Shown here one piece after another: positions 46,243 to 57,359 of a stretch of 64,000 nucleotides of DNA (position 1 is its first letter; each line of letters begins with the position of its first letter). The DNA comes from Prorocentrum cordatum (Eukaryota; Sar; Dinophyceae; Prorocentrales; Prorocentraceae), in NCBI GenBank assembly GCA_963575745.1, contig CAUYUJ010015016.1, positions 842,244 to 906,243 of the forward strand, read 5' to 3'. A program made the position numbers and the translations under genes. The notes under the pieces were generated by a model. It did not search any database, was not told the origin of the DNA, and saw only the letters and a program-made list of their open reading frames with translations.

Positions 46243-47295
46243 AAAACGGATGGACCGATAGTGCCCCTGTCCCCTGCCCCGAACCGTCTGGGGCGGCCGC
46301 GGCCTCGCCGGCTGGAGGGGTCGTAACGAAGCGCACTTCGGTCATTGCCTGCTCGTGCGCATTCCTCGAAGGGAACTGAGGAAATTGATCTTCCGCAGTG
46401 CCGTCCAAGATGTTGCTGTAGACCTGATCAGACTTCTCTACGGTGGGTCGTTTACCCTCGGGCGTGCGCCCTGATTCCAAATTAAGCCCATCTAGTTGTC
46501 TCAGCACAACGTAGCTCTCTGGACCAACCATGCCCCCCGCTTTGTGCACATACCCTAGGTATATCCCAGGGATCATTGTTCCGCCAGTCTTGGCTGTCCG
46601 AAATCTCGACTCTGGCGGGGGCGCAAGGCGCGCGAGAGACCCGAAGGGAAGAAGCGGCGCCTCAAACATGTGCCCGAAGCGACGTTCCCAACTAGACATC
46701 CCTTCCTCAGGGGTCCTTGCATTGTAGCAAAAACAAAAATATCTGACGGCATACGTCCAATGTGGTGGGAGACCAGCCTGTATGAGCAGCGCTCGGGCCC
46801 CCATCTGCACCGCGCCGTTCGCACGCTCAACAACAGCGTGTTGTTTCTTATTTCCTGGGATGGTAGGATCATGGGCAATCTTGAGCTCGCAACATGCCCT
46901 TGCAAGCTCACGCGCACCATCTGCATAGCAATACTCAAACTTCTCTCCCGGGGCCTTAAGGTTTACTAAAAAATACACATGTGAACCGCAGACTTATCGT
47001 GCACACCCTGAGCGGCGAGGAAATCAGTTGCTCGGTTGCGAAAAGCCACGCACGCGGTCTCATCGTGGAGCCCCCGCGAGAGTTCATCCATCGCAAACCA
47101 ATGATCCATCGTCGTCAGGTGTCCAAACAAAGTGGGGTTAGCGTATGGGCGGGGAACCTTCAGCCCTTTGCTGCGCGCATTGCGCTGCTGTCGTCTGATA
47201 GCTTTGGCCCAATTGCATACTTTGCAATATGGGTCCTTGGGAGTATGAGTTAGAAGACGCGGCAGGGCGGCTGCGGCCATCTTGAGCCATCGCAA
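46121..47295 (-). pseudogene. copia-3 integrase
   Basis: The zinc region H-T-P-K-D-P-Y-C-K-V-C (about 47215-47250) is followed by the catalytic core: first Asp in TMDHWFAMD (about 47095), second Asp in YCYADGARE (about 46920) and Glu in HAVVERANG (about 46820). The core is split by a frame change at about 46970. After it comes the copia-typical region WERRFGHMFEAPLLPFGSLA, then GIYLGYVHKAGG. Confidence 0.8.
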
Positions 47296-47374
47296 GGGAA
47301 CCCGACACCCTCCCTGCCCTCCGCTCTTTTACCAATCTCTCCGCCCCACCCTGACCTCAAGTCCCCCCGTGCAT

Positions 47375-47539
47375 CTAACAGGCACATTTTTCTGACATCA
47401 TTCCTCCAGCAAGCTGCCTCCTGGCTTGCACGACGGTCTTCGCGGGCTTCCTGCCCTTCGTCGCTCTGCGGCCGTTCTCGAACTTCTCGCCGTGCAGCTC
47501 GGCCCAGACGGCCTGGGGCGCAGGGGTGCTCTTTTTCTT
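47375..47539 (-). CDS. Small unrecognised coding fragment
   Basis: An open frame of 54 codons without ATG, bounded by TAA upstream and ending TAG. It is Lys/Arg-rich (PQAVWAELHGEKFENGRRAT, KGRKPAKTVV). Codon composition is host-like. It could be an exon or the 5' remnant of copia-3. Confidence 0.2.
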   Translation of the reverse strand, partial: KKKSTPAPQAVWAELHGEKFENGRRATKGRKPAKTVVQARRQLAGGMMSEKCAC

Positions 47540-47689
47540 TTAAATAAAAACAATGCTGATCGCGAATGGCACGTTTTTCAAGCGAGATCCGTTCACGCGC
47601 GCACGCACGCTCTTCACGCTCAACATGATGATACGTGATGTGACCTGCTTACCACTGCCTCTCTCATCTCTCCTTCGCTTGCCTTTGCC

Positions 47690-48030
<341 letters not shown>

Positions 48031-48039
48031 CACACACGA

Positions 48040-48110
48040 CCCCACCCACACCCCCCCCCCCCCCCCACCCACACCCTCCACCCACCCCCCACCCCCCCCC
48101 CCCTATCCCC
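48040..48110. repeat. C-rich tract
   Basis: C-runs with ACC units. Length is likely uncertain in assembly. Confidence 0.9.
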
Positions 48111-48468
48111 TTCCTCCCCCTCGTGCCTCCGCTCGCGCCCTCTTATGCACCAAGGCGTAGCCCCCCTCCTCATTGCCTTCGCCGTTCGCCCCCTGCCCCC
48201 AGCAACGCGATCGAGCCTGCATGTTCTTCGGCGGGATGCGCGCGCCCTCCATCTCGAGCGTCATCGCGATGAGCGCGCCTTCGAATACTTCCCCTGATTC
48301 TCGCTCCATGCACTTTCCCCCGTGCCGTCGCTCGCCGCCTCCGAGTCTTTCCTTGCCCGTGCCCTTGCTGCTCTCCGTCTTTCCTTTGCTCGAGTGGGCG
48401 ACGAGATCTTTCGCTCCCTCCTGTCCCCGCTCACCCCCCTCCCCTTGCCCTCGGCCCTCTCGGTCCAA
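48103..48468 (-). CDS. Possible exon, charged protein
   Basis: A 121-codon frame rich in Gly/Glu/Lys/Arg, with a short ordered-looking core (EVFEGALIAMTLEMEGARIP, PKNMQARSRCW). No family was recognised. The opposite strand is also open but Pro/Ser-rich, so this reading is only slightly preferred. Confidence 0.22.
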   Translation of the reverse strand: MDREGRGQGEGGERGQEGAKDLVAHSSKGKTESSKGTGKERLGGGERRHGGKCMERESGEVFEGALIAMTLEMEGARIPPKNMQARSRCWGQGANGEGNEEGGYALVHKRARAEARGGGRG

Positions 48469-48469
48469 C

Positions 48470-49540
48470 CTCGCCTCCAGGCTTGCACCCTGCTATAGCA
48501 GCAGGCCCCATCGACCCCTCCATGCGTCCCTCCACGCCCTCGCCCCCCTTCCTAACCGTGCGCTTCCCGCCATGCCCTCGAGTCCTCGCATCTTATCCTG
48601 ACCCCCCCCCCCCCCCCCTTTCTCCCCCCCCCTCCCCGCCCCGCCTGCCGGGGTTCTGGCTGGGGCCGACGGAAGAGGACTTCGCTGGGTAGCTCGACCA
48701 GTCGGGGATGTCGCCATAGCCTACGGCCGCGGAGGGCGGTCGGGCCCTGAGCCTCATCATCGCCCTCGCCCTCAGACTCACCCGCGCCCTCGATCAACGC
48801 CCCCATCCTCGCCCTCGATCAGCTTCACTCGCAGCGACGGGGGCGAGGCAGAAGGTCCGCGAGAGCGAGGGTGATGATGAAAACGCCTCCCCCCCTCCCT
48901 CCCCCCCTAACTCCCGCCCCCGAGAGCGAGGCGACGAGAAGCCCTCGATCCGCTTCACTCGCAGCGACGGGGGCGCGACGAAAGTGAGGGAAATAATGAA
49001 AACGCTCCTCTATTCCCGTCAGCGACTGCGGCCGACCTCCCCCCTCTTCCTCCCCCTCCCTCCCCTAACCTCCCGTCCTCACAACTGAAGAAGGCACCCC
49101 TTCCCCCCACAAACCAAAAAAAAAATCCAATCAAACGGTAAAGAAATTTTTCAAAAAAAACAAAAAACCACCAACCCACACCTACTCACCCTCCCCCCCA
49201 CCCCCCCCCGCCCCCCCCCCCCCCCCCCCCACCCCTCCCCCCCCCCTCCCCCTCGCTGGCAACGGCCTGGCAGCTTCGGGCGCCTCGCGTCCACCGCGGC
49301 CCCGATCGCCTCGCAGGCGGGCGGAGGCAACCGATCGACGACAAAAGCACGACCGCTAACGGGGCTACACATGACCGCCTGTTGCCCCCCTTCTCCCTGG
49401 AAGTTTCTTCCCCTCTATGCTCCTCGACGTGCTCGCGATCCTCCTGATCTCCCTCGTCCCTCTCGAGCTCCACCCCTCCTTCCTCTCGTGCCCCCTTCTT
49501 CCCCCCCCCCCCCCCCCCCCCATGCATCCTCTATTATTCC
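48470..49540. other. C-rich stretch without a supported gene
   Basis: Several C homopolymers (48601-48617, 49194-49230, 49500-49520) and repeated cactcgcagcgacgggggcg blocks at 48826 and 48957. No gene supported. Confidence 0.5.
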
Positions 49541-49555
49541 TTTTCTTTCTCCGCA

Positions 49556-49874
49556 GATCGAGAGCGCCCCCATCGCGAATGACGCGGTGGCCCCTGCCAT
49601 GAGGTCGACGTCTATCTCAGCCGTCTTTTTGTTCCTGAGCCTCTCCATCGCGGCCGCAGCCTGGCGATGGAAGATCGGGAGAAACAGCGATGATTCGGGC
49701 GAAGACGAGGGGGTGGGGAGGGGGGCGGAGGAGAAGGAGAAGGGCGAGGACGAAAACGGCCTCGGCTTCGGCCTTGACCAAAGGCATGTGCGACTGATAT
49801 CGTCGCGCGAACTGCGCTCGCGCTCATCTGCGCCATCGCCTCGGGACAAGGGCACCGTCGCGGAATCTACATGA
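49556..49874 (+). CDS. Terminal exon with one predicted membrane helix
   Basis: ttccttttctttctccgcag at 49536-49555 is a strong 3' splice site. The frame after it encodes IESAPIANDAVAPAMRSTS, then a hydrophobic helix ISAVFLFLSLSIAAAAW, a Trp/Arg boundary and an acidic, probably disordered tail (DSGEDEG, EEKEKGEDENG) to TGA 49872-49874. The upstream exons were not identified. Probably the end of a small membrane-anchored host protein; the family is not recognised. Confidence 0.45.
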
Positions 49875-49879
49875 CGCGA

Positions 49880-50750
49880 CGCACGGCTGCGGGACTTCCC
49901 GGGCCCCCAAGGAGGAGCAGGAGGAGGGGGGGGGGGGGGGGGGTCTCTAGGAGGCAGGGGGCAGAGGGGGAGTAAGGAGGACGGGGTGGGTGGAGGAAGC
50001 GAAACAGAGGAGGGGGGGGAAGAGGCGGGGGAGGAGGAGGAAAAGGCGAGGATCCCCAAGAAGGATGGATCGAGGAAGGATGGAGGATAGAGGATGAGTC
50101 CTCGGGGCGCCACTCTGGCACCCCAGCGGCGTCGCGCGCCATGTCCACCAGCCGCGGCGCCGCCTCGATCGACGGGCCGCCATGTTCCATGGCGCCTCGG
50201 GACGGCCGAAATTGATGGATCGACGGCGCCGATAGTCATGTCCGGAGCTCGGCACGACCGTTCGGCCCCATGGAATTTAATTTCGGATCGAGGCAGTGCC
50301 GCGCTATGGCGGTCGGCCGTGTGGCCCCCTCTCCCCCCGCGCGGCCTCGAGGGCGGGCGGCGCCGCGCGGCCGCGGCCGCGGGCGACGCTCGCGCGCGCC
50401 GCCGCGCGGCGACGCGCGCGAGGGCGCCCTTGCGAGGGGGCGCCCTTGAGCAGGGGCGACGCGCGAGGCAGAGCGCGCCGCGAGCGCGCGAGTAAGGCAG
50501 GGGGGTCGAGGTGGAAGAAGGAGGGGGAGAAGAAATTTACTATAGTTTTTTATATAAATGATAGAATATCACGATCGAGCGCGCGCCAGCATGGCAAACC
50601 AAGACATCATTGCCTACTGCCAAAAAACAAGACATCCAATACAAAAAAGAAACCATACATCCATCACAAAAACAAGACATACAGGGGAAAAACCTAGACA
50701 CGTCGAAATCGAATCTAAAAATCAAGCCAATTCCCAGAAAACAAATCAAA
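49880..50750. other. No supported gene; GC-rich then AT-rich
   Basis: G-run at 49928-49942; CG-rich block at 50340-50470 (gcgcgcgcc); then AT-rich sequence with AAAACAAGACAT-like repeats at 50620-50740. No gene supported. Confidence 0.5.
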
Positions 50751-50759
50751 CAGTCGTCG

Positions 50760-51842
50760 TGAAAAAATTGCCACTCTCAGAGGTCTGGGCTTCCAGGTGC
50801 TGACCGGGGCCCACGCGCGCCCAATCGGTGCCGCCGTTCCCCCGACGCCGCCAGCAGTCACTCCAGCGACGGGCACTTCCTTGTCTAATGTCCGAAATCC
50901 TCGGCGGGCGAACGCGTCTTGCATCGCTTTCAGGTCCTCCTGTCCGACAATGGCCTGCCCCGCCGCCGTGTCCACGAGCGCGCGGCCCCCGAGCTGGCGC
51001 AGCGAGAGCTCGGGCCCCCCTACGTGCAGCGTCTTGAGCAGAGCGTTCCACTCAGTCACCGAAATGCCGCTGAAGTTGTCCGACTCCGGCAGCGCGTCCA
51101 GGAGGAAGCTCTTGCCGCCCCCCTCCTGCTTGCCCTTCTCGCCCGCGATGCGGTCCGCCTTGGAGCGAAAAGTGTTTCTGCAATTCTCAGCCCAGCGCCC
51201 GCGTTCCCCACAGTTCGCGCACCTCGTGCGCTTCTTCACGTCAGTCATCATCAGCCGTTTGAAGCCTGGCCTGGCCGACCTGCGCCTGTCAAAGAAATCG
51301 CGGTCGACCTTGCGCGCCGCCCTCAGCTTGCGCGCCTCGGCCCACATCCTGCGCTTCTCCTTCCCGAGGCGGCCCTCGACGACAGCCGCGAAGATCTCCA
51401 GCACCTCGGTCTCGCCAAGGTCCTGCTCCTCGAGCGTCGCGAGAAAGTTGTCCACGTCGTCCTCCAGCAACTCCGCGGAGTCATCGAGCTCGGTCAAGTT
51501 GACTTCGCGAACCTCGCCCTCGGCCGGTCCGCCCCCCGCCGACCCCGACTGCTCGCCGACCTCCGCCGAGAAAGACTTCGACACCACCTGCTGACTGGTC
51601 GGCAAGATCGGGGCATCTCCCACGTCTAGCTTCAAGATCGCCTGCCGTATCGACGCGAATTCTGGCCGTCCACCCGCCAGAATACGCATGTCGGCGCGGT
51701 TCTGCGCAGACAGACAAGCTCCTTCCTCCAGGAAGCGGGCTCTCACCGCGTCGGGGAGGAGCAGCTCGTGTCTCTCGGCCTCGGCCACCTCGGCGTCTCG
51801 ACGAAGGACGTAGTCTGTCAAGCTCTCGCCCTTCTTCAGCAT
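50760..51842 (-). pseudogene. copia-4 Gag C-terminus, zinc knuckle and protease start
   Basis: A 360-codon open frame. The Gag helical part (LPDAVRARFLEEGACLSAQN) and an acidic spacer are followed by C-A-N-C-G-E-R-G-R-W-A-E-N-C (about 51180-51225). This is a CCHC knuckle in which the His is replaced by Arg. The protease start reads GRALVDTAAGQAIVG (about 50955-51000). Such DTA-type protease starts occur in dinoflagellate copia elements. The frame ends shortly afterwards in unrelated sequence. Confidence 0.7.
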
Positions 51843-52699
51843 GTAGTTTAATAGCGCGGCGCTGTGAGCGGCCCTCTCACGGTCACCCGGCCTCTCCCCG
51901 TTGAGAACCGACTAGTGAGCCAGCGACTTCTCCACTCCGTCCACTGTCTCTAGCTCATGTCGAATCAACTTGAACTTGCTCTGCATATCTACGGGGAGGC
52001 CCTCGAGAATTCTGCCTGCTCGCGTGACTGGTCTGAACCCCGTCCGTTTCGTCCAAGCTATCACATTGTGCCGGTACGTTTCGAGGTGACCCAGTCCCAG
52101 CCATGGTGGCGGTGCTCCAAAATCTCGATTCGGAGTCTGTTCGCCCTGGCCGCGCGCACTCCACGGACTCCAGGCTGAGCTTGTCCAGTCGCTTGCTACT
52201 CGCCAGCCCCGTCCGCTCGACCAGGATCCCCAGCCCCACGAGTCTTGCCACCATTGTCACCGCGAGTCATCCGAGCGCTCCTCCGTCTCCTCGGTCTGCT
52301 CTTGGCGAGGGTCTGCCCGCTCTGGTGTCGCGCCGACCCGACTCCATTCATCTTCTCCTGGTGCCGGTCGCTTTGCTCCCGGCGGTGTCTGGCCTTCCTG
52401 CTGACCATCTCGCTCGCCGCCCTGAACGCCAGGCACCTCCTCCGCCCTCCCCGACATGCGCTCCGCTTACCACTGTCACAACCTATCAGGGACACATGGG
52501 ACGGGAGGGTCGATAAGGATCGGGAGGAGGCGCTCTCTTCAGACGCGCACAAGAGACAATTAAAACTCGAGCGCACACACCTGAGCCAACAGGCTACGGA
52601 GGAAGAGCCAAAGGGGGAGACGGGAGGACACGACCCGGGGCCCACTAGGGCCCCAGAGAAACACCGCCGCTTCCGCCGCCGCGGCAGCGCGGGACTCGG

Positions 52700-53005
52700 C
52701 TGGGTCTCACTTACTCCCCCGTCCCGTGCTCGTTCGCCGGGCGCCGCGTTGGACAAGTCGATCCACCGGCATTTCTGCCCCTCGTAAGCTGGGCGCTTGA
52801 TCGGCGGCCCCCCGATCTCCAGCGCCGCGTCGAAACGCGCCGTCGGGGGCTTCGCGGGCAGCGCCTGCGCGGCCTTGCCTGCGATGTGCACTGAGATATA
52901 AGGAATCGGGGGCGGCGGCGTAAGTTCGCGGCCTGTCTTGAAGCCGATCGGAAGCACATTGACGCTGACAAAGAATCTGAGAGGATCGGAAGCTTGAGCA
53001 GCCAT
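52700..53005 (-). pseudogene. copia-4 Gag N-terminus
   Basis: ATG 53005. SDPLRFFVSVNVLPIGFKTG, then IPYISVHIAGKAAQALPAKP and GQKCRWIDLS. It is open to 52700; beyond, the frame (to 52196) becomes Arg/Ser-rich and unconvincing. A frame break or intron separates it from the capsid part. Confidence 0.4.
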
Positions 53006-53099
53006 CGCAGCAGCTCAACAGGATCGGGAGCTCAAGAAGCTCGTGGCGAGAAAGAAATCGCTCGATCCAAAACTGTAGCAACGGTGGCCCACCACAATC

Positions 53100-53780
53100 G
53101 ACGAGAGGCTCCTACTCTCGCTCTCGCTCCCTCTCCCTCGCCCTCTCGCTTTGCCCTCAGGACTCTGTCCTGGACCTGCCGACGCTCGCTCATGCCCCCC
53201 CTCCCTGGCTGGCGCGCCGGCCGGCGCAAAGAAGGGGGCACTCGGGGCCGGCGCGCGGGGGCCGCTCCTGGCGACTCTGCTCCGGGGGACTCCCCCCTTC
53301 CCTCTCCCCTGTGATGGCGATGCTGATGTTGATGGGGGCCCAGGCCGCCAGCGGCCCCTCGCTCTCCGGGCCCCCGATGGGCCCGAGGGGGGCGCCGCGG
53401 GAGAACGAACCGAGCCCAGCGTGGCAACAGAAAAAACGAGACGACGACGATGGCGATGACGACGGCGAGCGACGGCGAGACCGACAACGATGGCGATGGC
53501 AAGACCGATGACGATGACCGATGATCGAATCCTGCGATGCTTGTATGTTTTGGCCGACTCGGACGTCGTGCGTTCGACGATCGACTGCGAAAGGCGCAGC
53601 GATGCGCCATTCTGATTGGTGTCATCACTATCGCAGTGATGTAAAACTATATACGATGCCATCACTGTTGCAGCGATGCCAAATTTAATGCAGAAAATCC
53701 AAAATACCCACGAGCAAACGCGGCAGCGACGCCAAATTTAGACCTGAAATCCGAAAACGTCTGGGAAGAGGCAAATTAAT
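53100..53780. other. No supported gene
   Basis: GC-rich with CTCTCGCTC-type and GGCGATGAC-type short repeats (53115-53160, 53440-53520). The repeated piece cgatgccaaattta occurs at 53672 and 53729. No gene supported. Confidence 0.5.
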
Positions 53781-53989
53781 TGGAGAGTAGCAGGGGCGGT
53801 CCGTTCCACGAGGGGAAGAGGTGAGGGGGGCGGTGGAGGTGGAGGTCCAGGCGGGGGGGGAGGGCGCGCGTTTCCTCGAGGGCCCCCCCTGGAGGAACGC
53901 GCGCAGGCCGCGCGCGCGGCGCGAAGCAGCGCGGGTCGCGCGCGGGGCGCGAGGCGGCGCCGACGGGGCGCGCCCGGGCGCGGCGAGGC

Positions 53990-54264
53990 GCGCGTCGCGG
54001 GCGACGGCGGCGCGCAAGGTCCTCGCCGTCGCCCCCGCCGCCGCGCCGAAGGTCCTTCATGATGTCCCTGAGCGGGTCGTCGTTCCACCTCCACGTGGAG
54101 TCGCACTCGCCGATGTTCTCGGCGTCCGGACCGCAGAGCCAGCCCCCGATGTCCGAGTCCGTCGGCGGAGGCTCGTCGCCCCCGCACGGCAAGTCGTGAT
54201 CGATGTCCTCCAGCGCGCCGCCGTCGTCGCCCTTGATGGGCCATTTTTCCACCGCCACTTCCAA
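53990..54264 (-). CDS. Host-type gene on minus strand, downstream exon
   Basis: It follows a long pyrimidine tract (54265-54340 read on the minus strand) typical of a 3' splice region. The frame encodes VAVEKWPIKGDDGGALEDID, then CGGDEPPPTDSDIGGWLCGP, CDSTWRWNDDPLRDIMKDLR and a Gly run. The acidic, well-mixed composition and G/C-ending codons look genuinely coding. The 3' end is uncertain (about 53990), as it runs into Arg/Ala-rich, CG-rich sequence. No family was recognised. Confidence 0.5.
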
Positions 54265-54372
54265 AGGTAGGAGGGAGAGGAGGAGGAGAAGGAGAAGGAG
54301 GAGAAGGATGAGGAGGAGGAGGAGAAGGAGAACCCAGGACCTCCCCTCCCCCTACTTCTCCCCCATCCTACC

Positions 54373-54885
54373 TATGGCGCTGACGGCCCCAGCAATCGGC
54401 CCATGAGCCCGCGGGCCCCTCGAGCTTGCCCTCGCCGAGGAGCTCCGCGTAGCGCCGCTCCTCCCGGGGCTTCGCGAACGCGGGGGCCTTGCCGTGGGGC
54501 TCGTCCTCGCCCTCGCGCACGCCGTAGAACTCGCCCTCGTCCTCGCGCATGCCGTAGAACTCGCCCTCGTCCTCGCGCACGCCGCGCTCGCCCTCGCGCG
54601 CGCCGTGCTCGCCCTCGCGCGCGCCGCGCTCGTCCTCGCGAGCCTCGCCCTGGACGACGCCCACTTCGCGGACCTCCGCGGGCTCCACGCGAGACGCCGA
54701 GATGCCCACCTCGCCCTGGGAGTCGTCGTCCTCCACCTCGCCCTTGCCCCAGAAGACGCCCACCTCGTCGCGAACCTCCGCGGGCCCCGCGCCCTGGGAG
54801 TCGTCGTCCTCCGCGAACTTCAACGCCGGAGCGCTGTCCTGCGACGCCGGAGCCGCGCCGCCACCGGAGAGAGGTGGATGGGGGA
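54373..54885 (-). CDS. Host-type gene on minus strand, upstream exon with Glu-rich repeats
   Basis: It starts after a pyrimidine tract (minus strand of the GGA run 54890-55078) and ends CGCCATAG followed by gtagga, a good splice donor at 54372/54373. The frame encodes SGGGAAPASQDSAPALKFAE, repeats of EVEDDDSQGEV, then repeated REDERGAREGEHG and GEFYGMREDEGEFYGVREGE, then KPREERRYAELLGEGKLEGP. Repeats of 9-17 residues are in frame. With the exon at 53990-54264 it forms a plausible two-exon unit with an intron of about 108 bases. Confidence 0.5.
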
Positions 54886-54889
54886 GGCG

Positions 54890-55079
54890 GAGGAGGAGGA
54901 AAACGAGGAGGAGCGGGAAAAGGAACGGGGGGAAGGAGCAGGAGGAGGGGGCGGGGGAGGAGGAGGAGGAAGAGGATGAGGAGAAGAAGGGGGAGGAGGA
55001 GGAGGAGGAGGAGGAGGAGGGGGAGGAGGAGGAGGAGGAGGAGGAGGAGGAGGAGGAGGAGGAGGAGGAAGGAGGAGGA
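54890..55079. repeat. GGA-rich tract
   Basis: An imperfect then pure GGA run. It is the pyrimidine tract of the minus-strand intron. Confidence 0.93.
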
Positions 55080-55089
55080 AGACCAACGG

Positions 55090-55311
55090 GGCGCAACGAC
55101 GGCGACGATCGCGATCGCGACCGCGACCGCGTCGCGGAAGGCGCGGCGCAAGCCGTGTCCGGAGGGCGCTGGGGGCCTTCCCGCAGGAAGGCGGCGACTC
55201 GAAGGCGCGAGCCTAAATGGCTGCGGGAAGGGAACACGAGAAGTCACGACGTCGGATCCCCGGGGGCCCTGGGCGGCATTCGTCGCCGCGGCTTGAATCG
55301 CGTCGATATTC
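55090..55311 (-). CDS. Possible first exon of the minus-strand gene
   Basis: The frame NIDAIQAAATNAAQGPRGSD ... GHGLRRAFRDAVAVAIAIVAVVAP is open between a TGA and the GGA/TCC tract. It has no ATG at its start. The hydrophobic stretch AVAVAIAIVAVVA is encoded by a gcgatc/gcggtc repeat, so it could be an artefact of that repeat. Confidence 0.25.
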
Positions 55312-55454
55312 AAGTCAGAAGGTCAGATCGCGCCATATAAATTCCACTGGCGCCCACAGAAAATCAGAACGCGCCCCAAAACGTCACAGCGCGACCAGAT
55401 GGCCAACAGCAACCTCGTATAGTGATGCGTGGTCATATTGAAATATACATATGT

Positions 55455-55457
<3 letters not shown>

Positions 55458-55492
<35 letters not shown>
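55458..55492. repeat. TA microsatellite
   Basis: About 17 TA units. Confidence 0.97.
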
Positions 55493-55494
<2 letters not shown>

Positions 55495-55613
55495 TGATAG
55501 ATAGAATAAGTCGGCGTCTTGCCATAAGGAATCAGCTGCAATTCTTCGTGGTTATACAGTAGTATGTGATGTTGTATATGCGCTATATGTGAATATGTAC
55601 GGTTACACACAAT

Positions 55614-55621
55614 TATATATA

Positions 55622-55664
<43 letters not shown>
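55614..55664. repeat. TA microsatellite
   Basis: About 24 TA units with one interruption. Confidence 0.97.
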
Positions 55665-55666
<2 letters not shown>

Positions 55667-55699
55667 CGCATGTGTATATATGTACGAATATGTATACAT

Positions 55700-55702
<3 letters not shown>

Positions 55703-55737
<35 letters not shown>

Positions 55738-55741
55738 TATA
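55703..55741. repeat. TA microsatellite
   Basis: TA units with one TATTATAT interruption. Confidence 0.95.
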
Positions 55742-55749
55742 TCGAAACC

Positions 55750-55870
55750 AATTGCCCTAGCCAGCCCAACCACCCAGCCCAACCAACCGGCCACCCAAAC
55801 AATTCAACCGGCTCAACCAGCCCAACCAGCCACCCCGCAACCCCAGCCAACCCGCCACCCCGCCAACCCA
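55750..55870. repeat. CCAACC/CCAGCC degenerate repeat
   Basis: Repeated cagcccaacca units over about 110 bases. Confidence 0.85.
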
Positions 55871-56090
55871 ACTCCCCCCGCCGCCTGCCCTCCGTCACCG
55901 TCGAGAAGGGGGGAAGTGTTTCTTACAAGCGAAAACCACAAAAATCACCCTCCCGGGGTCCGGCGGGTCAGCGGGGGGAGGGGAAATCGCACCGTAGTGT
56001 GCGGGAGGGGGTTTCTCGCCCGAGGTGCCCGGGGACGATTTTGGGGCCTCAAGTGCGACACTGTCGTCATTTTATTACCTTCGCCGCGCT

Positions 56091-56424
56091 CCCCTTCTCA
56101 ACGGAAAGGCTCCCGTCCGTGAAACTGTCGTCATTTTTCAGTTCCCGCGAGAGGCTTCTTACAGGCCCCCAGAGGCTCCAGGAGGGCCCACGGCGGCCTC
56201 GGGAGTGCCTAGGAGATCTCTGGAGGGCCCCAGAAGGACCCACTCTGCACCGCGCCCCCCTTCTCAACGGAAAGGCCTCCGTGCGTGAAATTGTTTTCAT
56301 CATTCCGCCCCCGCGAGAGGGTTCTGAGAGGGCCCACGGAGGCTCCAGGAGGGCCCATGGCGGCCCCGGGAGGGCCCACGAAATTTCAAGAGCCCCCCGG
56401 AAGACCCATTTTGAATTACACTCA
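56091..56424. repeat. 166-bp tandem duplication
   Basis: Two copies, starting ccccttctcaacggaaaggc at 56091 and again at about 56257, share gcgagagg, aggctccaggagggccca and ggaggaccca-like ends, about 75% identical. A more distant third copy may precede them (55900-56090). Not convincingly coding. Confidence 0.85.
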
Positions 56425-56609
56425 GGGAGCTCCAGAAGGCCCAGGAGGCTCCAAGAGGCCCCGAAGAGCCCAAACAGGCCACAGGACCCCCAGCACGCTC
56501 TAGGAGAGCCAAGGCGACACCAAGAGGCTCCGGGACGGGCGTCATTCCCTTTCCTCCTCCTGCTCGTCGTCGTCATCCTTCTCCTCATCCGTCCTGCTTT
56601 TAATCATTC

Positions 56610-56728
56610 CCCCCCTCTTCCTCCTCCTTCTCCTCCTCTTTCTCTTCCTCCTCCGCCTCCTCCTCTTCCCCCTCCTCCTCCGCCACTTCCTCCTCCTCCT
56701 CCTCCTCCTCCTCCTCCTCCTCCTCCTA
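56610..56728. repeat. TCC microsatellite
   Basis: TCC units with CTC/TTC variants. Confidence 0.95.
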
Positions 56729-57045
56729 CCTCATCCGTGGCCTCGGTGGTTCCGATAGCGCCGTGCGCGAGATCCGCCTCCTCCCCATCCGTCCTCCTCC
56801 CTCCCTCCTCCCTCCTCCTTCCCTCCCCCCCCCCTCCCCCCCTCTCTCGGGAGCGTCGCGAAGAGGCCTTTTCCGAGGAGACTTTGGCGACAACAAGGGC
56901 GCCGACACGATGTTCGGGGCATTTGTCTGACCACCTGCGAGCCCGGCGCAAGCGCGCGAGTGGCGGAGGAGACGCCGCGACGCTCCACGGAGTAAACTGC
57001 ACCCAGTTGGTTTCTACCCCCGCGAGGGGCGTTGCAGGGTGTATA

Positions 57046-57081
57046 TATACATATATATATACACACACATATATATAAATG

Positions 57082-57140
<59 letters not shown>
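57046..57140. repeat. TA microsatellite
   Basis: About 40 TA units preceded by ATAC/ACAC variants. Confidence 0.97.
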
Positions 57141-57144
<4 letters not shown>

Positions 57145-57289
57145 GACACCTACCGAGTTATACGCACGCAGCTGTGAGCGCACGCGTACAAACGCGCGCG
57201 CGATTATGCGCGTGAACGTAGCCGCATATGCGAGTACAACGTGCGACTTGCTGCATGCGCCACATGTAACTTTGCACGCGTGCATGTGT

Positions 57290-57356
57290 GTGTACGCGAA
57301 TGTAAATATGTATGTGTGTGCATGTATGTGTGCATGTATGTATGTATGTATGTAAC
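57290..57356. repeat. TATG/TGTG microsatellite
   Basis: Short tract of TATG and TGTG units. Confidence 0.9.
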
Positions 57357-57359
57357 TAT

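Larger units (their letters stand above)
41445..47310 (-). mobile_element. Ty1/copia remnant copia-3 with C-terminal methyltransferase-like module
   Basis: Minus-strand order: integrase (47295-46121), linker (46242-44890), RT (44805-44320), RNase H (43500-43040), then a methyltransferase-like module (43021-41470). Gag and protease are absent and no LTRs were found, so the copy is truncated at about 47310. Frames change at about 46970, 46200, 44850, 44400 and 41900, with a TAA at 43040-43042. Confidence 0.8.
50760..53005 (-). mobile_element. Ty1/copia Gag-protease remnant (copia-4)
   Basis: Minus strand: a Gag start at 53005 (MAAQASDPLRFFVSVNVLPI), a poorly conserved central part with frame changes at 52100-52700, capsid-like WTKRTGFRPVTRAGRILEGL and ETVDGVEKSLAH followed by a TAG at 51914-51916, then KKGESLTDYVLRRDAEVAEA. 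The zinc knuckle and a protease start follow. Similarity ends at about 50770. No LTR, integrase or RT was found. Confidence 0.65.

Noticed and set aside
48591-48700. G-quadruplex or terminator at C-runs
   Set aside because: C/G homopolymers are frequent in this window and often of uncertain length; no specific evidence.
49415-50239. 274-codon minus-strand ORF
   Set aside because: Pro/Ser/Arg-rich antisense of the better-supported plus-strand exon at 49556-49874.
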